From: Waterburya agarophytonicola KI4
GTDB taxonomy: Bacteria; Cyanobacteriota; Cyanobacteriia; Cyanobacteriales; Xenococcaceae
NCBI RefSeq assembly: GCF_020640915.1
Contig: NZ_JADWDC010000005.1
Location: 1 to 64,000, forward strand
DNA: 64,000 bases
Direction of reading: 5' to 3'
In this document: in pieces, positions 46,138-55,569 of the stretch
How the letters are laid out: every line of letters starts with the position of its first letter
Position numbering within the stretch: the stretch's first letter is position 1
Translations under genes and position numbers: made by a program
Notes under the pieces: model-generated
The model's input: the letters and a program-made list of their open reading frames with translations, nothing else
What the model was told of the DNA's origin: nothing
Database searches by the model: none

Positions 46138-47598
46138 ATGAGAAATCTAATGGTGGCACAAGATCTTAATAATATTTTGGTAGTAGATGATACTCCCCAA
46201 AATTTACATTTATTAGTGGATATTTTAACTAAATATGAGTATAAAGTTAGACCCGTACCCAATGGCAAATTAGCTCTTTCCGCGATTGAAATCAATCCTC
46301 CCGATCTGATTTTACTAGATATTATGATGCCCGATTTAGATGGATATCAAGTTTGCAAAGAGTTAAAAAGCAATCCTAAAACTAGAAATATTCCAATTAT
46401 TTTTATTAGTGCTATTGACGAACCTGTGGATAAAGTTAAGGCTTTTGCTTTGGGAGGAGTTGACTATATTACTAAACCATTTCAGATGCACGAAGTCTTG
46501 ATAAGAGTTAGGCATCAGCTATCTTTAGTCAATCTCAAAAAGCAACTGAAAGAGAAAAATAAACAGCTAAATGAAACAGTAGATAAACTACATAAAAATC
46601 ACAAGCAAATAGTAAAATCAAGCCATTCTGTAGTTTTAGAAAAAATTACTTCTGGTATTACTACTCAAGTGAATAGTCCGCTATCAGCTATTAATGATTC
46701 TTTGGCTGAACTAAATCAGTTTGGTAAATCTAATCTTAAAAATTTGCCAGATTTTTTGCATCAACTTTCCATAGAACAGCAGAAATATTTTATTGCTTTA
46801 TTGAAACAATCTCATGATGATAATATTACTATGCTGCTCTCTAAAACAGAAAAGCAACAACTAAAAGATCTCATTCTCAATAAATTAGCAAAATTTGAGT
46901 TAGACAATTGTGAGAGAGTAGCGGATATGTTAATAGAACTAGGCTCTGATGAAGAAATAGAAGATTTCTTCCCCCTATTAACATGTAAAAACTATTTAGC
47001 AGTTTTAGAAAATGCTTGCCTAATTAAAAATATACATAAAAGTATTGACAATATTACTCAATCTAGCCAACAGTTTAATAAGATAATTACTGACTTAAAT
47101 AATTATGCTATTTCTCATCAAAGTAGTGCAGAAAAGCGTCAAGCTCATCTTAAAAATACCATAGAAATGGCGTTGAGTTTGGCGAAAAAACAGATCCCCC
47201 CAGGGATTCGATTCATGAAAAATTATGGTGATGTTCCTTCTATTTATTGCTATCCAGAAGAACTACAAAAACTTTGGTATCATCTAATTAAGAATGCTAT
47301 AGATGCTATTGGTTCTTTGGGAATAATAACGATTAATATCCATCGGCAAGATGAAAATTTGCTAGTGGATATTATTGATACGGGAGAAGGTATCGATCCA
47401 GAAATAGTTGAGAAGATGTGCGATCCTTTCTTTACTACCAAATCCCCTGGAGAAAACACAGGATTGGGCTTGACTATTGCCAAACAAATTATCGATCGCC
47501 ATGAGGGAAATATCGCCGTAAACTTATTATCAGGAAGAACAACTCTACCTGGAAAAACAAAATTTACGGTTTCTTTGCCCCTAAGTTTAGAGCTTTAA
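46138..47598 (+). CDS. Receiver plus histidine-kinase-like protein lacking the phospho-acceptor His
   Basis: A 486-residue protein: receiver domain (about 10-125, Asp61 in LILLDIMMPD, Lys in ITKPF), a coiled-coil linker (about 130-160), then a kinase core. The H-box is normally G-V-A-H-E-I-N-N-P-L but here reads GITTQVNSPL: the phospho-acceptor His is Thr176 and the following Glu is Gln177. The ATPase domain looks intact, with N-box HLIKNAIDAIG, G1 DTGEGI and G2 GLGLTIA. I prefer ATG at 46138 because GGGAG (46122-46126) is well placed; a TTG at 46120 would add six residues. Autophosphorylation by the normal route seems impossible. It may act as a regulator or use another residue. Confidence 0.88.
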   Translation: MRNLMVAQDLNNILVVDDTPQNLHLLVDILTKYEYKVRPVPNGKLALSAIEINPPDLILLDIMMPDLDGYQVCKELKSNPKTRNIPIIFISAIDEPVDKVKAFALGGVDYITKPFQMHEVLIRVRHQLSLVNLKKQLKEKNKQLNETVDKLHKNHKQIVKSSHSVVLEKITSGITTQVNSPLSAINDSLAELNQFGKSNLKNLPDFLHQLSIEQQKYFIALLKQSHDDNITMLLSKTEKQQLKDLILNKLAKFELDNCERVADMLIELGSDEEIEDFFPLLTCKNYLAVLENACLIKNIHKSIDNITQSSQQFNKIITDLNNYAISHQSSAEKRQAHLKNTIEMALSLAKKQIPPGIRFMKNYGDVPSIYCYPEELQKLWYHLIKNAIDAIGSLGIITINIHRQDENLLVDIIDTGEGIDPEIVEKMCDPFFTTKSPGENTGLGLTIAKQIIDRHEGNIAVNLLSGRTTLPGKTKFTVSLPLSLEL

Positions 47599-47628
47599 TC
47601 GGCGGGCAATAAACATCTAAATAAACAT

Positions 47629-48741
47629 CTATAATAAATTATCTTTGCCAGTAGGAATTAAATTCAAAGTGCGATCTCTTGAAGAATTTTTTTCCGAGGT
47701 TATAGTAATAAAATCAGGAGAAGATACTCGTTCGTATCCAGATTCTAGGAAATGGTTCCATATTTGTAGAACCTCAGAATTCTCTAGAGTAGATTCAGTT
47801 TTAATCAGATTATTTACATAATCAAAATATTTGTTTTTACTCGTGCTTTTTTGACTAACTCTACGGGGATGAAAGCACAAAAACAGATCTTTTAAAAAAT
47901 CTCCTAAAGAAGCCTGATTGTTCATTTCTAGTAATTCAGATAGTTTCAGGTTCAATTTTTGGCGATCTGGATCGTTTTCGACGGTATTGGTTTGAATAAT
48001 ATGATCGACGGCAAATTCCATTACTGCATATCTGATGCTATCGGCTTCTCGATTGATTAAATACCAAAAGAAAGGTAGAGCTTTGGGATAATGTTCTTCC
48101 AGAAAACTATGATATCCTCGATCCTTTAAAGACAGAGTTTCTTGGTCGGGCATTGGTAGTGCGGGATCGATTTGCGGCTTTTGATAGAGTTTTAAGAGAG
48201 AATTATAAATAGCTATGTTATTTTTTTGATAATACTTTAACAATTCATCTCGTACGATAGTATTACCAATTTCAAAGTTGGGTACGACACTGGCTACATC
48301 AGCAGGATAAAGCTTGACCAACCCACGATCGCCCATGTCATCGATAAACTGAATTAGCTCGATTACTTTGACTTTTTGATTAATCGTCCTCTCTTCCTCA
48401 AGCTGTTTTTTATTCTTTTTTGGCTCACCTCCTTCCATCGTAGGCAAAAGGGAATTTTGATTTTCTGTTTCTTCTGTTTCTAATTGGATCTTTGATAACA
48501 GAGTTTGTTTGAATTCTGCAAGATTGTTATAAGAAGACTTGACTACTTCAATTTCCTTTTGACGTTTGATATCGCGGTATCGATCTAGCAATAATTTTAT
48601 TTCAGCTTCTTCGGCTTTGATTGCATCTAAAATACGCTCTTTTTCTTTAATAGTTTCTAGGTCGATCGCATTCAATTCCGATTGATAATCGCTCAAACTG
48701 AGCCTAATTTGCTCTAAATTTAATTCTGTTGATTGTGACAT
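47629..48741 (-). CDS. Hypothetical protein with N-terminal coiled coil
   Basis: A 370-residue soluble protein. Residues about 1-85 are strongly charged and heptad-like (LEQIRLSLSDYQSELNAIDLETIKEKERILDAIKAEEAEIKLLLDRYRDIKRQKEIE), a likely coiled coil. A lysine- and glutamate-rich link follows to about residue 130, then a helical region that includes VIELIQFIDDMGDRGLVKLYP and LPFFWYLINREADSIRYAVMEFAVDHII. No catalytic motif or transmembrane segment is visible and the family is not known to me. It is divergent from shc with 97 bases between the starts, so the two may share a control region. Confidence 0.65.
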   Translation of the reverse strand: MSQSTELNLEQIRLSLSDYQSELNAIDLETIKEKERILDAIKAEEAEIKLLLDRYRDIKRQKEIEVVKSSYNNLAEFKQTLLSKIQLETEETENQNSLLPTMEGGEPKKNKKQLEEERTINQKVKVIELIQFIDDMGDRGLVKLYPADVASVVPNFEIGNTIVRDELLKYYQKNNIAIYNSLLKLYQKPQIDPALPMPDQETLSLKDRGYHSFLEEHYPKALPFFWYLINREADSIRYAVMEFAVDHIIQTNTVENDPDRQKLNLKLSELLEMNNQASLGDFLKDLFLCFHPRRVSQKSTSKNKYFDYVNNLIKTESTLENSEVLQIWNHFLESGYERVSSPDFITITSEKNSSRDRTLNLIPTGKDNLL

Positions 48742-48838
48742 GATTTTCGATATTTTTACTCTATATTGATTCTAGAAAATTAGTATAAAGTATAAAGATT
48801 GAATATTTTACAAAATTCAGGCAAGTTAAGAGTAAAGT

Positions 48839-50758
48839 GTGGTGACATTATCAATAGAATCAATATCTCAAGCAAAACTAGATCGAGCGATCGCCAATTC
48901 TCAAAAACATTTACTATCAATTCAAGATAAACAAGGTTATTGGTGGGGAGAATTAGAATCAAATGTAACTATCACGGCTGAAGTTGTTTTGTTACACAAG
49001 ATTTGGCATACTGATAAAACCAGACCCTTAGATAAAGCTGCCAACTATTTGCGATCGCAACAACAAGAACACGGTGGTTGGGAATTATATTACGGTGATG
49101 GAGGAGATCTTTCTACTTCGGTAGAGGCTTATATGGCATTGCGTTTGTTGGGTATACCTGCATCAGATCCAGCCTTAGTTGAAGCCCGAAAATTTATTTT
49201 GCAACAAGGTGGTATTAGTAAAACTCGCATCTTTACCAAAATGCACCTAGCATTAATTGCTTGCTATGACTGGAAAGGATTACCTTCTATACCCCCTTGG
49301 ATTATGCTGCTTCCCGAAGAGTCCCCTTTTACTATTTATGAAATGTCTAGTTGGGCTAGGGGTAGCACCGTACCATTATTAATCGTATTCGATCGCCAAC
49401 CTATCTTTGAAATTGATACGCCGATCAATTTAGATGAGTTGTATGCAGAAGGAATCAACAATGTCGTTTTTGAATTGCCCCGCAACCACGACTGGACAGA
49501 TATTTTCTTAGCATTAGATAGTGCTTTTAAATTTGCCCAAGAGTTCAATCTAGTGCCATTTCGCCCTGAGGGTTTGGCTGCTGCGGAAAAATGGGTATTA
49601 GAAAGACAAGAAGCAACGGGAGACTGGGGCGGAATCATTCCTGCCATGCTCAACTCTTTGCTATGTCTGCGTACTCTTAATTACGATCTCAACGATCCGA
49701 TAATTCAAAGAGGTTTAATTGCTGTCGATAATTTTGCCCTAGAAGATGAAACCAGCTATCGCATCCAGCCCTGTATATCTCCTGTATGGGATACTGCTTG
49801 GTGTTTGCGGGCTTTGGTAGAGTCGGGGATTAACCCAGACCACCCCAGTCTAGTCAAGGCGGGTAAATGGCTATTAGACAAGCAAATCCTCGACTACGGA
49901 GATTGGGCGGTTAAAAATAAAGGAGTGACCCCAGGGGGTTGGGCGTTTGAATTTGACAATCGTTTCTATCCCGATCTAGACGACTCGGCAGTAGTAGTAA
50001 TGGGTTTATCTCAAGTCACATTACCCGACGAAGCCACCAAACAACAGGCAATTGCGCGTTGTCTAAATTGGATGGCATCGATGCAGTGCAAACCAGGAGG
50101 ATGGGCAGCTTTCGACCTCGATAACGACCAAGATTGGATTAATCTGATTCCCTATGGCGATCTTAAAGCGATGATCGATCCCAATACTGCCGACGTGACT
50201 GCCAGGGTATTAGAAATGCTGGGAGAAGGCAATCTATCGATGGAAGATGGACGAGTACAAAAAGCGATCGCCTATTTGCTCGACGAACAAGAAGCGGATG
50301 GCAGTTGGTTTGGTCGTTGGGGAGTAAACTATATCTATGGTACGAGTGGCGTACTTGCTGCCCTTGGCGCGATCTCTCCCAGTCTCTGTCAGTCAGAAAT
50401 CGAGCGGGGTGCAATGTGGTTGGTAAGCTGCCAAAATCCCGATGGTGGTTGGGGCGAAACCTGTGCTAGTTATAACGATCCTAGTTTAAAAGGTATTGGA
50501 GTCAGTACCGCTTCTCAGACAGCCTGGGCGTTGACAGGTATCTTGGCTGCTATGGATTCGATTAAGTTTTCAGGAGAGATCGCCGTTAACCAAGGAATAG
50601 AATATTTAATTCAAACTCAAGGGGATGATGGTAAGTGGAATGAAGATTATTTTACGGGTACTGGCTTTCCCTGTCATTTTTATCTCAAGTACCATCTTTA
50701 TCAGCAATATTTCCCTCTCCAGGCATTAGCTAGATATCAAAAAATGGTTGGTAGTTAA
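48839..50758 (+). CDS. shc: Squalene-hopene cyclase
   Basis: Cyclises squalene to hopene, the first step of hopanoid synthesis, at the membrane surface. The 639-residue product carries the catalytic DxDD motif as YPDLDDSAVV (Asp379, Asp381, Asp382). It also has many QW-type repeats, for example KHLLSIQDKQGYWWGELESN near the N-terminus, RSQQQEHGGWELYYG, KWLLDKQILDYGDWAV, RCLNWMASMQCKPGGWAAF and MWLVSCQNPDGGWGE. Start is GTG, either 48839 or the adjacent one at 48842. A very short 12-base convergent gap follows before the sensor kinase. The HpnB-like gene nearby completes a hopanoid-linked region. Confidence 0.96.
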   Translation: MVTLSIESISQAKLDRAIANSQKHLLSIQDKQGYWWGELESNVTITAEVVLLHKIWHTDKTRPLDKAANYLRSQQQEHGGWELYYGDGGDLSTSVEAYMALRLLGIPASDPALVEARKFILQQGGISKTRIFTKMHLALIACYDWKGLPSIPPWIMLLPEESPFTIYEMSSWARGSTVPLLIVFDRQPIFEIDTPINLDELYAEGINNVVFELPRNHDWTDIFLALDSAFKFAQEFNLVPFRPEGLAAAEKWVLERQEATGDWGGIIPAMLNSLLCLRTLNYDLNDPIIQRGLIAVDNFALEDETSYRIQPCISPVWDTAWCLRALVESGINPDHPSLVKAGKWLLDKQILDYGDWAVKNKGVTPGGWAFEFDNRFYPDLDDSAVVVMGLSQVTLPDEATKQQAIARCLNWMASMQCKPGGWAAFDLDNDQDWINLIPYGDLKAMIDPNTADVTARVLEMLGEGNLSMEDGRVQKAIAYLLDEQEADGSWFGRWGVNYIYGTSGVLAALGAISPSLCQSEIERGAMWLVSCQNPDGGWGETCASYNDPSLKGIGVSTASQTAWALTGILAAMDSIKFSGEIAVNQGIEYLIQTQGDDGKWNEDYFTGTGFPCHFYLKYHLYQQYFPLQALARYQKMVGS

Positions 50759-50770
50759 TTGCGATCGCGA

Positions 50771-53533
50771 TTAGAGAGTAAAATAAATTGTTGCTCCGTT
50801 ATCGGTTGCTCCATCAGCCCAAACTTTGCCACCATGACGATAAATAATGCGTTTTACAGTGGCTAAACCTATTCCCGTGCCAGGAAACTCTTGTTGGGTA
50901 TGAAGACGTTTAAAAGCGGTGAATAGTTTATCGGCATATTCTAGATCGAAACCCGCGCCATTATCTCTAACATAGAAAGTTAGTTTATCTTGTCCTGAAG
51001 AGATGGCATTAAATTCGATTTTGGTTTGCGATCGCTTAGAGGTGTATTTCCAAGCATTATTTAAGAGATTATCTAAAACTATTCTTAATAGCTGAGGATC
51101 TCCTTTGGCGGTGATATTCCCACTAGTGATAAATTCTACCTGGCGTTGGGGATCTTCCCCCTGCAACTCTTCGATGATGTCTTCGGCAATCTTGCTCAGG
51201 TTAACTTGCACAGATTCCATCTGAGAGCGAGTCACCCTAGATAGTTGCAACAAAGCATCAATTAAGTCGCTCATTCTTTCGCTGTTAGCTTGTATTCTTT
51301 GTAGATAGTGCTTGCCGCGATCATCTAAATTAGGTTGATAATTTTCCCATAATACTTGACTAAAACCGTTGATTACTCGCAGAGGTGCTTGTAAATCGTG
51401 GGATACAGAATAAGAAAAAGATTCCAATTCTTTATTAGCAGCTTCTAGTTGTAAGGTACGTTCGGAAAGTTCTTCTTTGGTAGCTCCCAAGTCGGGTATA
51501 TCATTAGAAGTGTGTAACAAAGCGTATATTTCGCCACTTTCATTATGTAGGGGCGTAATCGTAGTATCAAAATAGTGGATACCATCAGATAGAACGACTT
51601 CTTCTTGAACGTGAATTTCTTTGGCGTAAGTCAAGACTTGTTGTTCTTGCCAAAGAATTTGACGAGTATATTCTGAAGAAAAACACTCATAGATAGTCTT
51701 TCCTTTAAAGTAGTCGGGATCTGACACTCCCAGACTTCGAGACAGTTTGAGATTGATCAGTGAAATAGTCTTATCGCCGACATCTATGACAAAAACATAA
51801 GAGGGCAATACATTTATAATATTTACCAGCTCTTGGTTAGATTTGGTCACGTTTTGTTGTCGATCTTGCTGAAAATTAAGCTTGACTTTTGGTGAGTTTT
51901 CTTGATCCTTGGTAATATCCATCACTATTCCAGTCACTCGGATTACTTCTCTGGCAGAATTGTATCTAAGTTTACCTTGAAGCCGAATCCAGCAAATGGC
52001 GTAACTATCCCTGATAATAGGGTATTTCAAATCTATATTACGGTCAGTTTTAATCGCTTTAATTAAGCTGAGATCTATAGATTCCTTGGCTTCGGGATGA
52101 ATGGATTGCAAAAAGCTGCCATAACTGCCATCAAACTCATTTAAACCCAAAATATCACGACTGCGATCGCAAATATTAATTTGATTATTAATTAGATCCC
52201 AACTCCAACCACCTGTATTAGTCGCTTTTAGCACCGAATTTAGTTTATCTTCCACTTCCATCAGTTGGGTAGCTTGGGTGACTACTTCGGTAATATCTTT
52301 GGCAATTGAGATGGTTAATTGTTCTGGTTCGTTATCCAAATTAAATGGTGCGCTATATGATTCCCAAAAACGCCGTTCTCCCCTGCTGGTAATGATGCTG
52401 ACTTCGTTGACGGTGGCGCGTTCGATTTGAGCTTCTATTTCAATCTGAGCAATTTCCTCAGCCAAATTACTGAGAGACTTAGCAATTTGTCTTAATATAT
52501 TTTGGGTTTGAGTTTCTATGTCAGACAACCTTGATATTTTTCGAGTATTATTCCTTAGAGAAACTTCTGGTGGGAATCTTTTTCTTAGTTTATGTTGTTT
52601 GACTTGAGCTTTCTGTTTCCACTGTGTCAGGGTAGATGTCTCCCCCATGTTGTAGCCAGTAGTCTCGATCCAGTTGTGGTTGAGATATAAGATTTCCTCG
52701 TTGTGGCTATGTATCATCACAGGAAAGGGTAGATTAGCCAAGTATTCTGTTAATGCTACTTGTTTTTGTTGCCAATTTAACCTGACTGTAGTGGAAGATG
52801 TTGGAGAAACTCTTAGTGGTGAAGAAATGCAAGACTTTTTTGCCGATAGCAAGTTTAACGATGAAGTTGAGGAGGGAGAATTGTCTAATTGAAGATTACT
52901 TTGAAAAAATTTAATTAATCTGCTTTCTGATAGTAGCAAAGATCCTAAGTGAGCTTGCGATCGAGGATCTTGTTGATGAGATATGCCTGGATTGCTGCTT
53001 ACCCATTGATGACATAGTTTGATATAGCCCAGAAAAATTACCAAGTAATTGTAGTAAACTTCCCCTAAAAATTGTTTTAGGGTTTCCACGCATTTATTGG
53101 TTTGAGATCGATCTAAAAAAATTAAGCAAGAACAACGCAGCAATATTTTTTCCAACTGTGGATTATTTTGCCAAGGAATACTATCGTGCCATTGACTGTT
53201 TAGTAATTCTAAATCTGCAATCAGATCGTCTTCTGTATGGGGATTCGTAATTTCTTCCAAAGCCAAAATTTCTGTTGCGTTCATCCCTAAGGATCGCAAG
53301 GTACAGCTATGACAAACAGTAAAATAGCTAACACCAAAGTGACGGGATAAACAAACAAAAAGCTTCTCTTTGAATAAGCTAGGTAAAGGGTTATTTACGT
53401 AGGCAGATAAAGTTTGTTGAGATAGAGTCCGAAAAATTAGAGAAGAATTGATGGCGGGGATTAAGAAAGCGGGAAAATAACCTAGTTGTTTGGCAACTTC
53501 AGTTTTAGTTAAATACGAGCGATCGTGATTCAT
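50771..53533 (-). CDS. PAS-domain sensor histidine kinase with AhpD-like N-terminal domain
   Basis: A 920-residue cytoplasmic kinase. Residues about 20-190 resemble the AhpD/carboxymuconolactone-decarboxylase fold: LPSLFKEKLFVCLSRHFGVSYFTVCHSCTLRSLGMNATEILALEE with a CxxC pair (Cys74, Cys77). PAS-like units follow: about 255-420 (first PAS), 430-550 (with PAC-like SWDLINNQINICDRSRDILGL), and 565-685. Then the HisKA segment SYSVSHDLQAPLRVINGFSQ (His in VSHDL) and HATPase DNLLNNAWKY, YVRDNGAGFD and GTGIGLATVKRI. All kinase boxes are intact. A thiol-redox input is possible from the CxxC pair. The cognate regulator is not adjacent. It abuts shc's 3' end. Confidence 0.88.
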   Translation of the reverse strand: MNHDRSYLTKTEVAKQLGYFPAFLIPAINSSLIFRTLSQQTLSAYVNNPLPSLFKEKLFVCLSRHFGVSYFTVCHSCTLRSLGMNATEILALEEITNPHTEDDLIADLELLNSQWHDSIPWQNNPQLEKILLRCSCLIFLDRSQTNKCVETLKQFLGEVYYNYLVIFLGYIKLCHQWVSSNPGISHQQDPRSQAHLGSLLLSESRLIKFFQSNLQLDNSPSSTSSLNLLSAKKSCISSPLRVSPTSSTTVRLNWQQKQVALTEYLANLPFPVMIHSHNEEILYLNHNWIETTGYNMGETSTLTQWKQKAQVKQHKLRKRFPPEVSLRNNTRKISRLSDIETQTQNILRQIAKSLSNLAEEIAQIEIEAQIERATVNEVSIITSRGERRFWESYSAPFNLDNEPEQLTISIAKDITEVVTQATQLMEVEDKLNSVLKATNTGGWSWDLINNQINICDRSRDILGLNEFDGSYGSFLQSIHPEAKESIDLSLIKAIKTDRNIDLKYPIIRDSYAICWIRLQGKLRYNSAREVIRVTGIVMDITKDQENSPKVKLNFQQDRQQNVTKSNQELVNIINVLPSYVFVIDVGDKTISLINLKLSRSLGVSDPDYFKGKTIYECFSSEYTRQILWQEQQVLTYAKEIHVQEEVVLSDGIHYFDTTITPLHNESGEIYALLHTSNDIPDLGATKEELSERTLQLEAANKELESFSYSVSHDLQAPLRVINGFSQVLWENYQPNLDDRGKHYLQRIQANSERMSDLIDALLQLSRVTRSQMESVQVNLSKIAEDIIEELQGEDPQRQVEFITSGNITAKGDPQLLRIVLDNLLNNAWKYTSKRSQTKIEFNAISSGQDKLTFYVRDNGAGFDLEYADKLFTAFKRLHTQQEFPGTGIGLATVKRIIYRHGGKVWADGATDNGATIYFTL

Positions 53534-54099
53534 TGATAAGTTAGCGCGGTTTAAACAAATGAAGTCAGTAGAAGTCTTAAAAACTATATTTCTTATAAGT
53601 TAGCTAAAGATTTAAAAAATACTGAAGTTACGATTAAACCCTAAATTATATTCTTAAGTCTTGTAAGCTCTAAGGAATTTTACTTAGTAGTTTTGCTAGT
53701 AAATTTTTTTACGGTATCAGTGAAATTTAATTTAGATTGAGCGGTTTGAGTAGATAAATTAACAAAAAGTAATGTTGGTGATAAAAATTACCTAGTCAAA
53801 TAGCGTCTAATTTCTCCTATTACTAACACGATGGAAGTTGCACCAATATATAGTCAAGCAATCCCCATAAGAAGGAAATTTATGAAAGGGACGATTAAAG
53901 TATTAATACCTAGGAGATGGGTTTTAGCTGTTTGATGCACTAGTAGTGAAAAAGAGAGACAATTCGTAAGTACTAATTTCAATAAAAAGCAAAGCAGAAC
54001 ATTCCACTTTGCTATGAATTATTAAATTTGTTTTGCTGATAGCTAAGAGCTAAGAGCTAAAAGCTAAAAACTTTATCAAAAAAGCTTTTTACTGATCGA
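53534..54099. other. Intergenic region before the kinase gene and after ugd
   Basis: 566 bases between the kinase start (minus strand) and the ugd stop (minus strand). A possible 17-codon frame with an AAGGAAA ribosome site is at 53882-53935 (MKGTIKVLIPRRWVLAV); I do not regard it as a gene. A heptamer array lies at 54035-54069. The rest is AT-rich, and the kinase promoter should be near its 53534 end. Confidence 0.5.
54035..54069. repeat. Heptamer tandem repeat GCTAAGA-type, five units
   Basis: GCTGATA, GCTAAGA, GCTAAGA, GCTAAAA and GCTAAAA follow in tandem, just past the ugd stop codon. It is the fourth heptamer locus in the window and shares the STRR pattern of the others with a different unit. 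Confidence 0.85.
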
Positions 54100-55446
54100 T
54101 TATCGTCCCATGCCGATATAACGTAAACCAGCAGCTTCTACTTTTTCGCGATCTAAGAAATTACGTCCATCAATCACTAAAGGATTATTCATCAATTTAG
54201 CCATTTTAGGGAAATCAAGCTTGGCAAACTCTTTCCAATCAGTGACCAAAACTACTGCATCGCAACCATCTGCAAGCATTTCGGCATTGGTTTCAATAAT
54301 CACATTGGATAAGCCGTGACTCAAACCAGATTGAGAAACAATCGGATCGTAAGCTTTAACTCTCGCACCAAGACGATTGAGTTGTTCGATTAGATCCAGT
54401 GCGGGTGCGTCTCTCATATCGTCTGTATCTGGCTTAAAGGTTAAACCCAACAAACCAATAGTTTTACCCTTAAGGATTTTGAGTTCGTTTTGTAGTTTCT
54501 CTAAAGCCAACAGACGCTGACGCTGATTGACATTAATCGCTGCTTTCAATAGTTCGGTATCGTAACCATAGTCATCAGCAGTATGTACTAAAGCAGAAAC
54601 ATCTTTGGGGAAACAAGAACCACCCCAACCAATACCTGCACTCAAGAATTTACCGCCAATACGGGAATCCAAACCAATACCCTCAGCCACTTGAGTTACA
54701 TCTGCACCAACGCGATCGCAAATATTTGCCACTTCATTAATGAAACTAATTTTGGTAGCAAGGAAAGAGTTGGCTGCATATTTAATCATTTCCGCAGAAC
54801 TGAGATCGGTTACTACCACAGGTACAGGAGGTGCAGATTTATCTTCGGCGAATTCTCTCGTTACTAGAGGTTTATATAACTCCTGCATCATCGAAATAGC
54901 CTTTTCGCTATTGCCACCTAACACAATGCGATCGGGATTAAATGTGTCGTATACCGCAGAACCTTCTCTTAAAAATTCAGGATTACTAACTACATCAAAT
55001 ATAGGTTCAACAGTACTGCCAGATTCTTTATTGCCATCTAAGACAATCATTCTCACCCAATCACCAGAACCAATAGGAACGGTAGATTTATTAACAATTA
55101 CTTTATATTCATCTTTTAAATGAGTTCCGATACCACGGGCTACTGCTTCGACGTAACGAGTATCGCTTTCTCCAGTAGGTAAAGGAGGAGTACCCACTGC
55201 AATGTATAAAATTTCTCCATGGGATACACCTTTTGCCAAATCCGCAGTAAAAGTCAATTTACCAGATTCTGCCGAAGACTTCATTAGTTCGGATAAGCCT
55301 GGTTCGTAGATCGGAGATTGTCCAGACTGCATTAACTTAACTTTTTCTTCGTTGTTATCAACACAGATAACATCGTGTCCGATATGAGACAAACAAACAC
55401 CTGTAACCAAACCGACATATCCAGTACCAATAACGCAAACACGCAT
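54100..55446 (-). CDS. ugd: UDP-glucose 6-dehydrogenase
   Basis: Oxidises UDP-glucose to UDP-glucuronate with two NAD+. The 448-residue product has the N-terminal Rossmann motif GTGYVGLVTGVCLSHIGHDV (7-26), the central ATKISFINEVANICD and the catalytic Cys in GIGWGGSCFPKDVSAL. GLLGLTFKPDTDDMRDAPAL and the C-terminal VTDWKEF are also present. It follows the UDP-glucuronate decarboxylase gene on the same strand with a gap of 123 bases, so together they convert UDP-glucose to UDP-xylose, a precursor for surface glycans such as the polymer of the EPS locus. No known inhibitor site is missing. Confidence 0.96.
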   Translation of the reverse strand: MRVCVIGTGYVGLVTGVCLSHIGHDVICVDNNEEKVKLMQSGQSPIYEPGLSELMKSSAESGKLTFTADLAKGVSHGEILYIAVGTPPLPTGESDTRYVEAVARGIGTHLKDEYKVIVNKSTVPIGSGDWVRMIVLDGNKESGSTVEPIFDVVSNPEFLREGSAVYDTFNPDRIVLGGNSEKAISMMQELYKPLVTREFAEDKSAPPVPVVVTDLSSAEMIKYAANSFLATKISFINEVANICDRVGADVTQVAEGIGLDSRIGGKFLSAGIGWGGSCFPKDVSALVHTADDYGYDTELLKAAINVNQRQRLLALEKLQNELKILKGKTIGLLGLTFKPDTDDMRDAPALDLIEQLNRLGARVKAYDPIVSQSGLSHGLSNVIIETNAEMLADGCDAVVLVTDWKEFAKLDFPKMAKLMNNPLVIDGRNFLDREKVEAAGLRYIGMGR

Positions 55447-55569
55447 AAACTTATTTAACCTCTTGTATTATTTGTTGAACTTTTTGCGACATACATTAAA
55501 TAACAAAAATTAAGCATATCAATAACAAAAAAACTGATATCTAAAATACTGCTTTCTGACTAATGTTGT

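Noticed and set aside
47609-47632. Short direct repeat AATAAACATCT between convergent genes
   Set aside because: Only two copies of an AT-rich unit separated by one base; chance is likely.
53882-53935. A 17-codon frame MKGTIKVLIPRRWVLAV with a fair ribosome site
   Set aside because: Too short. The start recalls cold-shock-like proteins (MKGTIK...GFGF), but no continuation is visible in any frame, so neither a gene nor a pseudogene can be supported.
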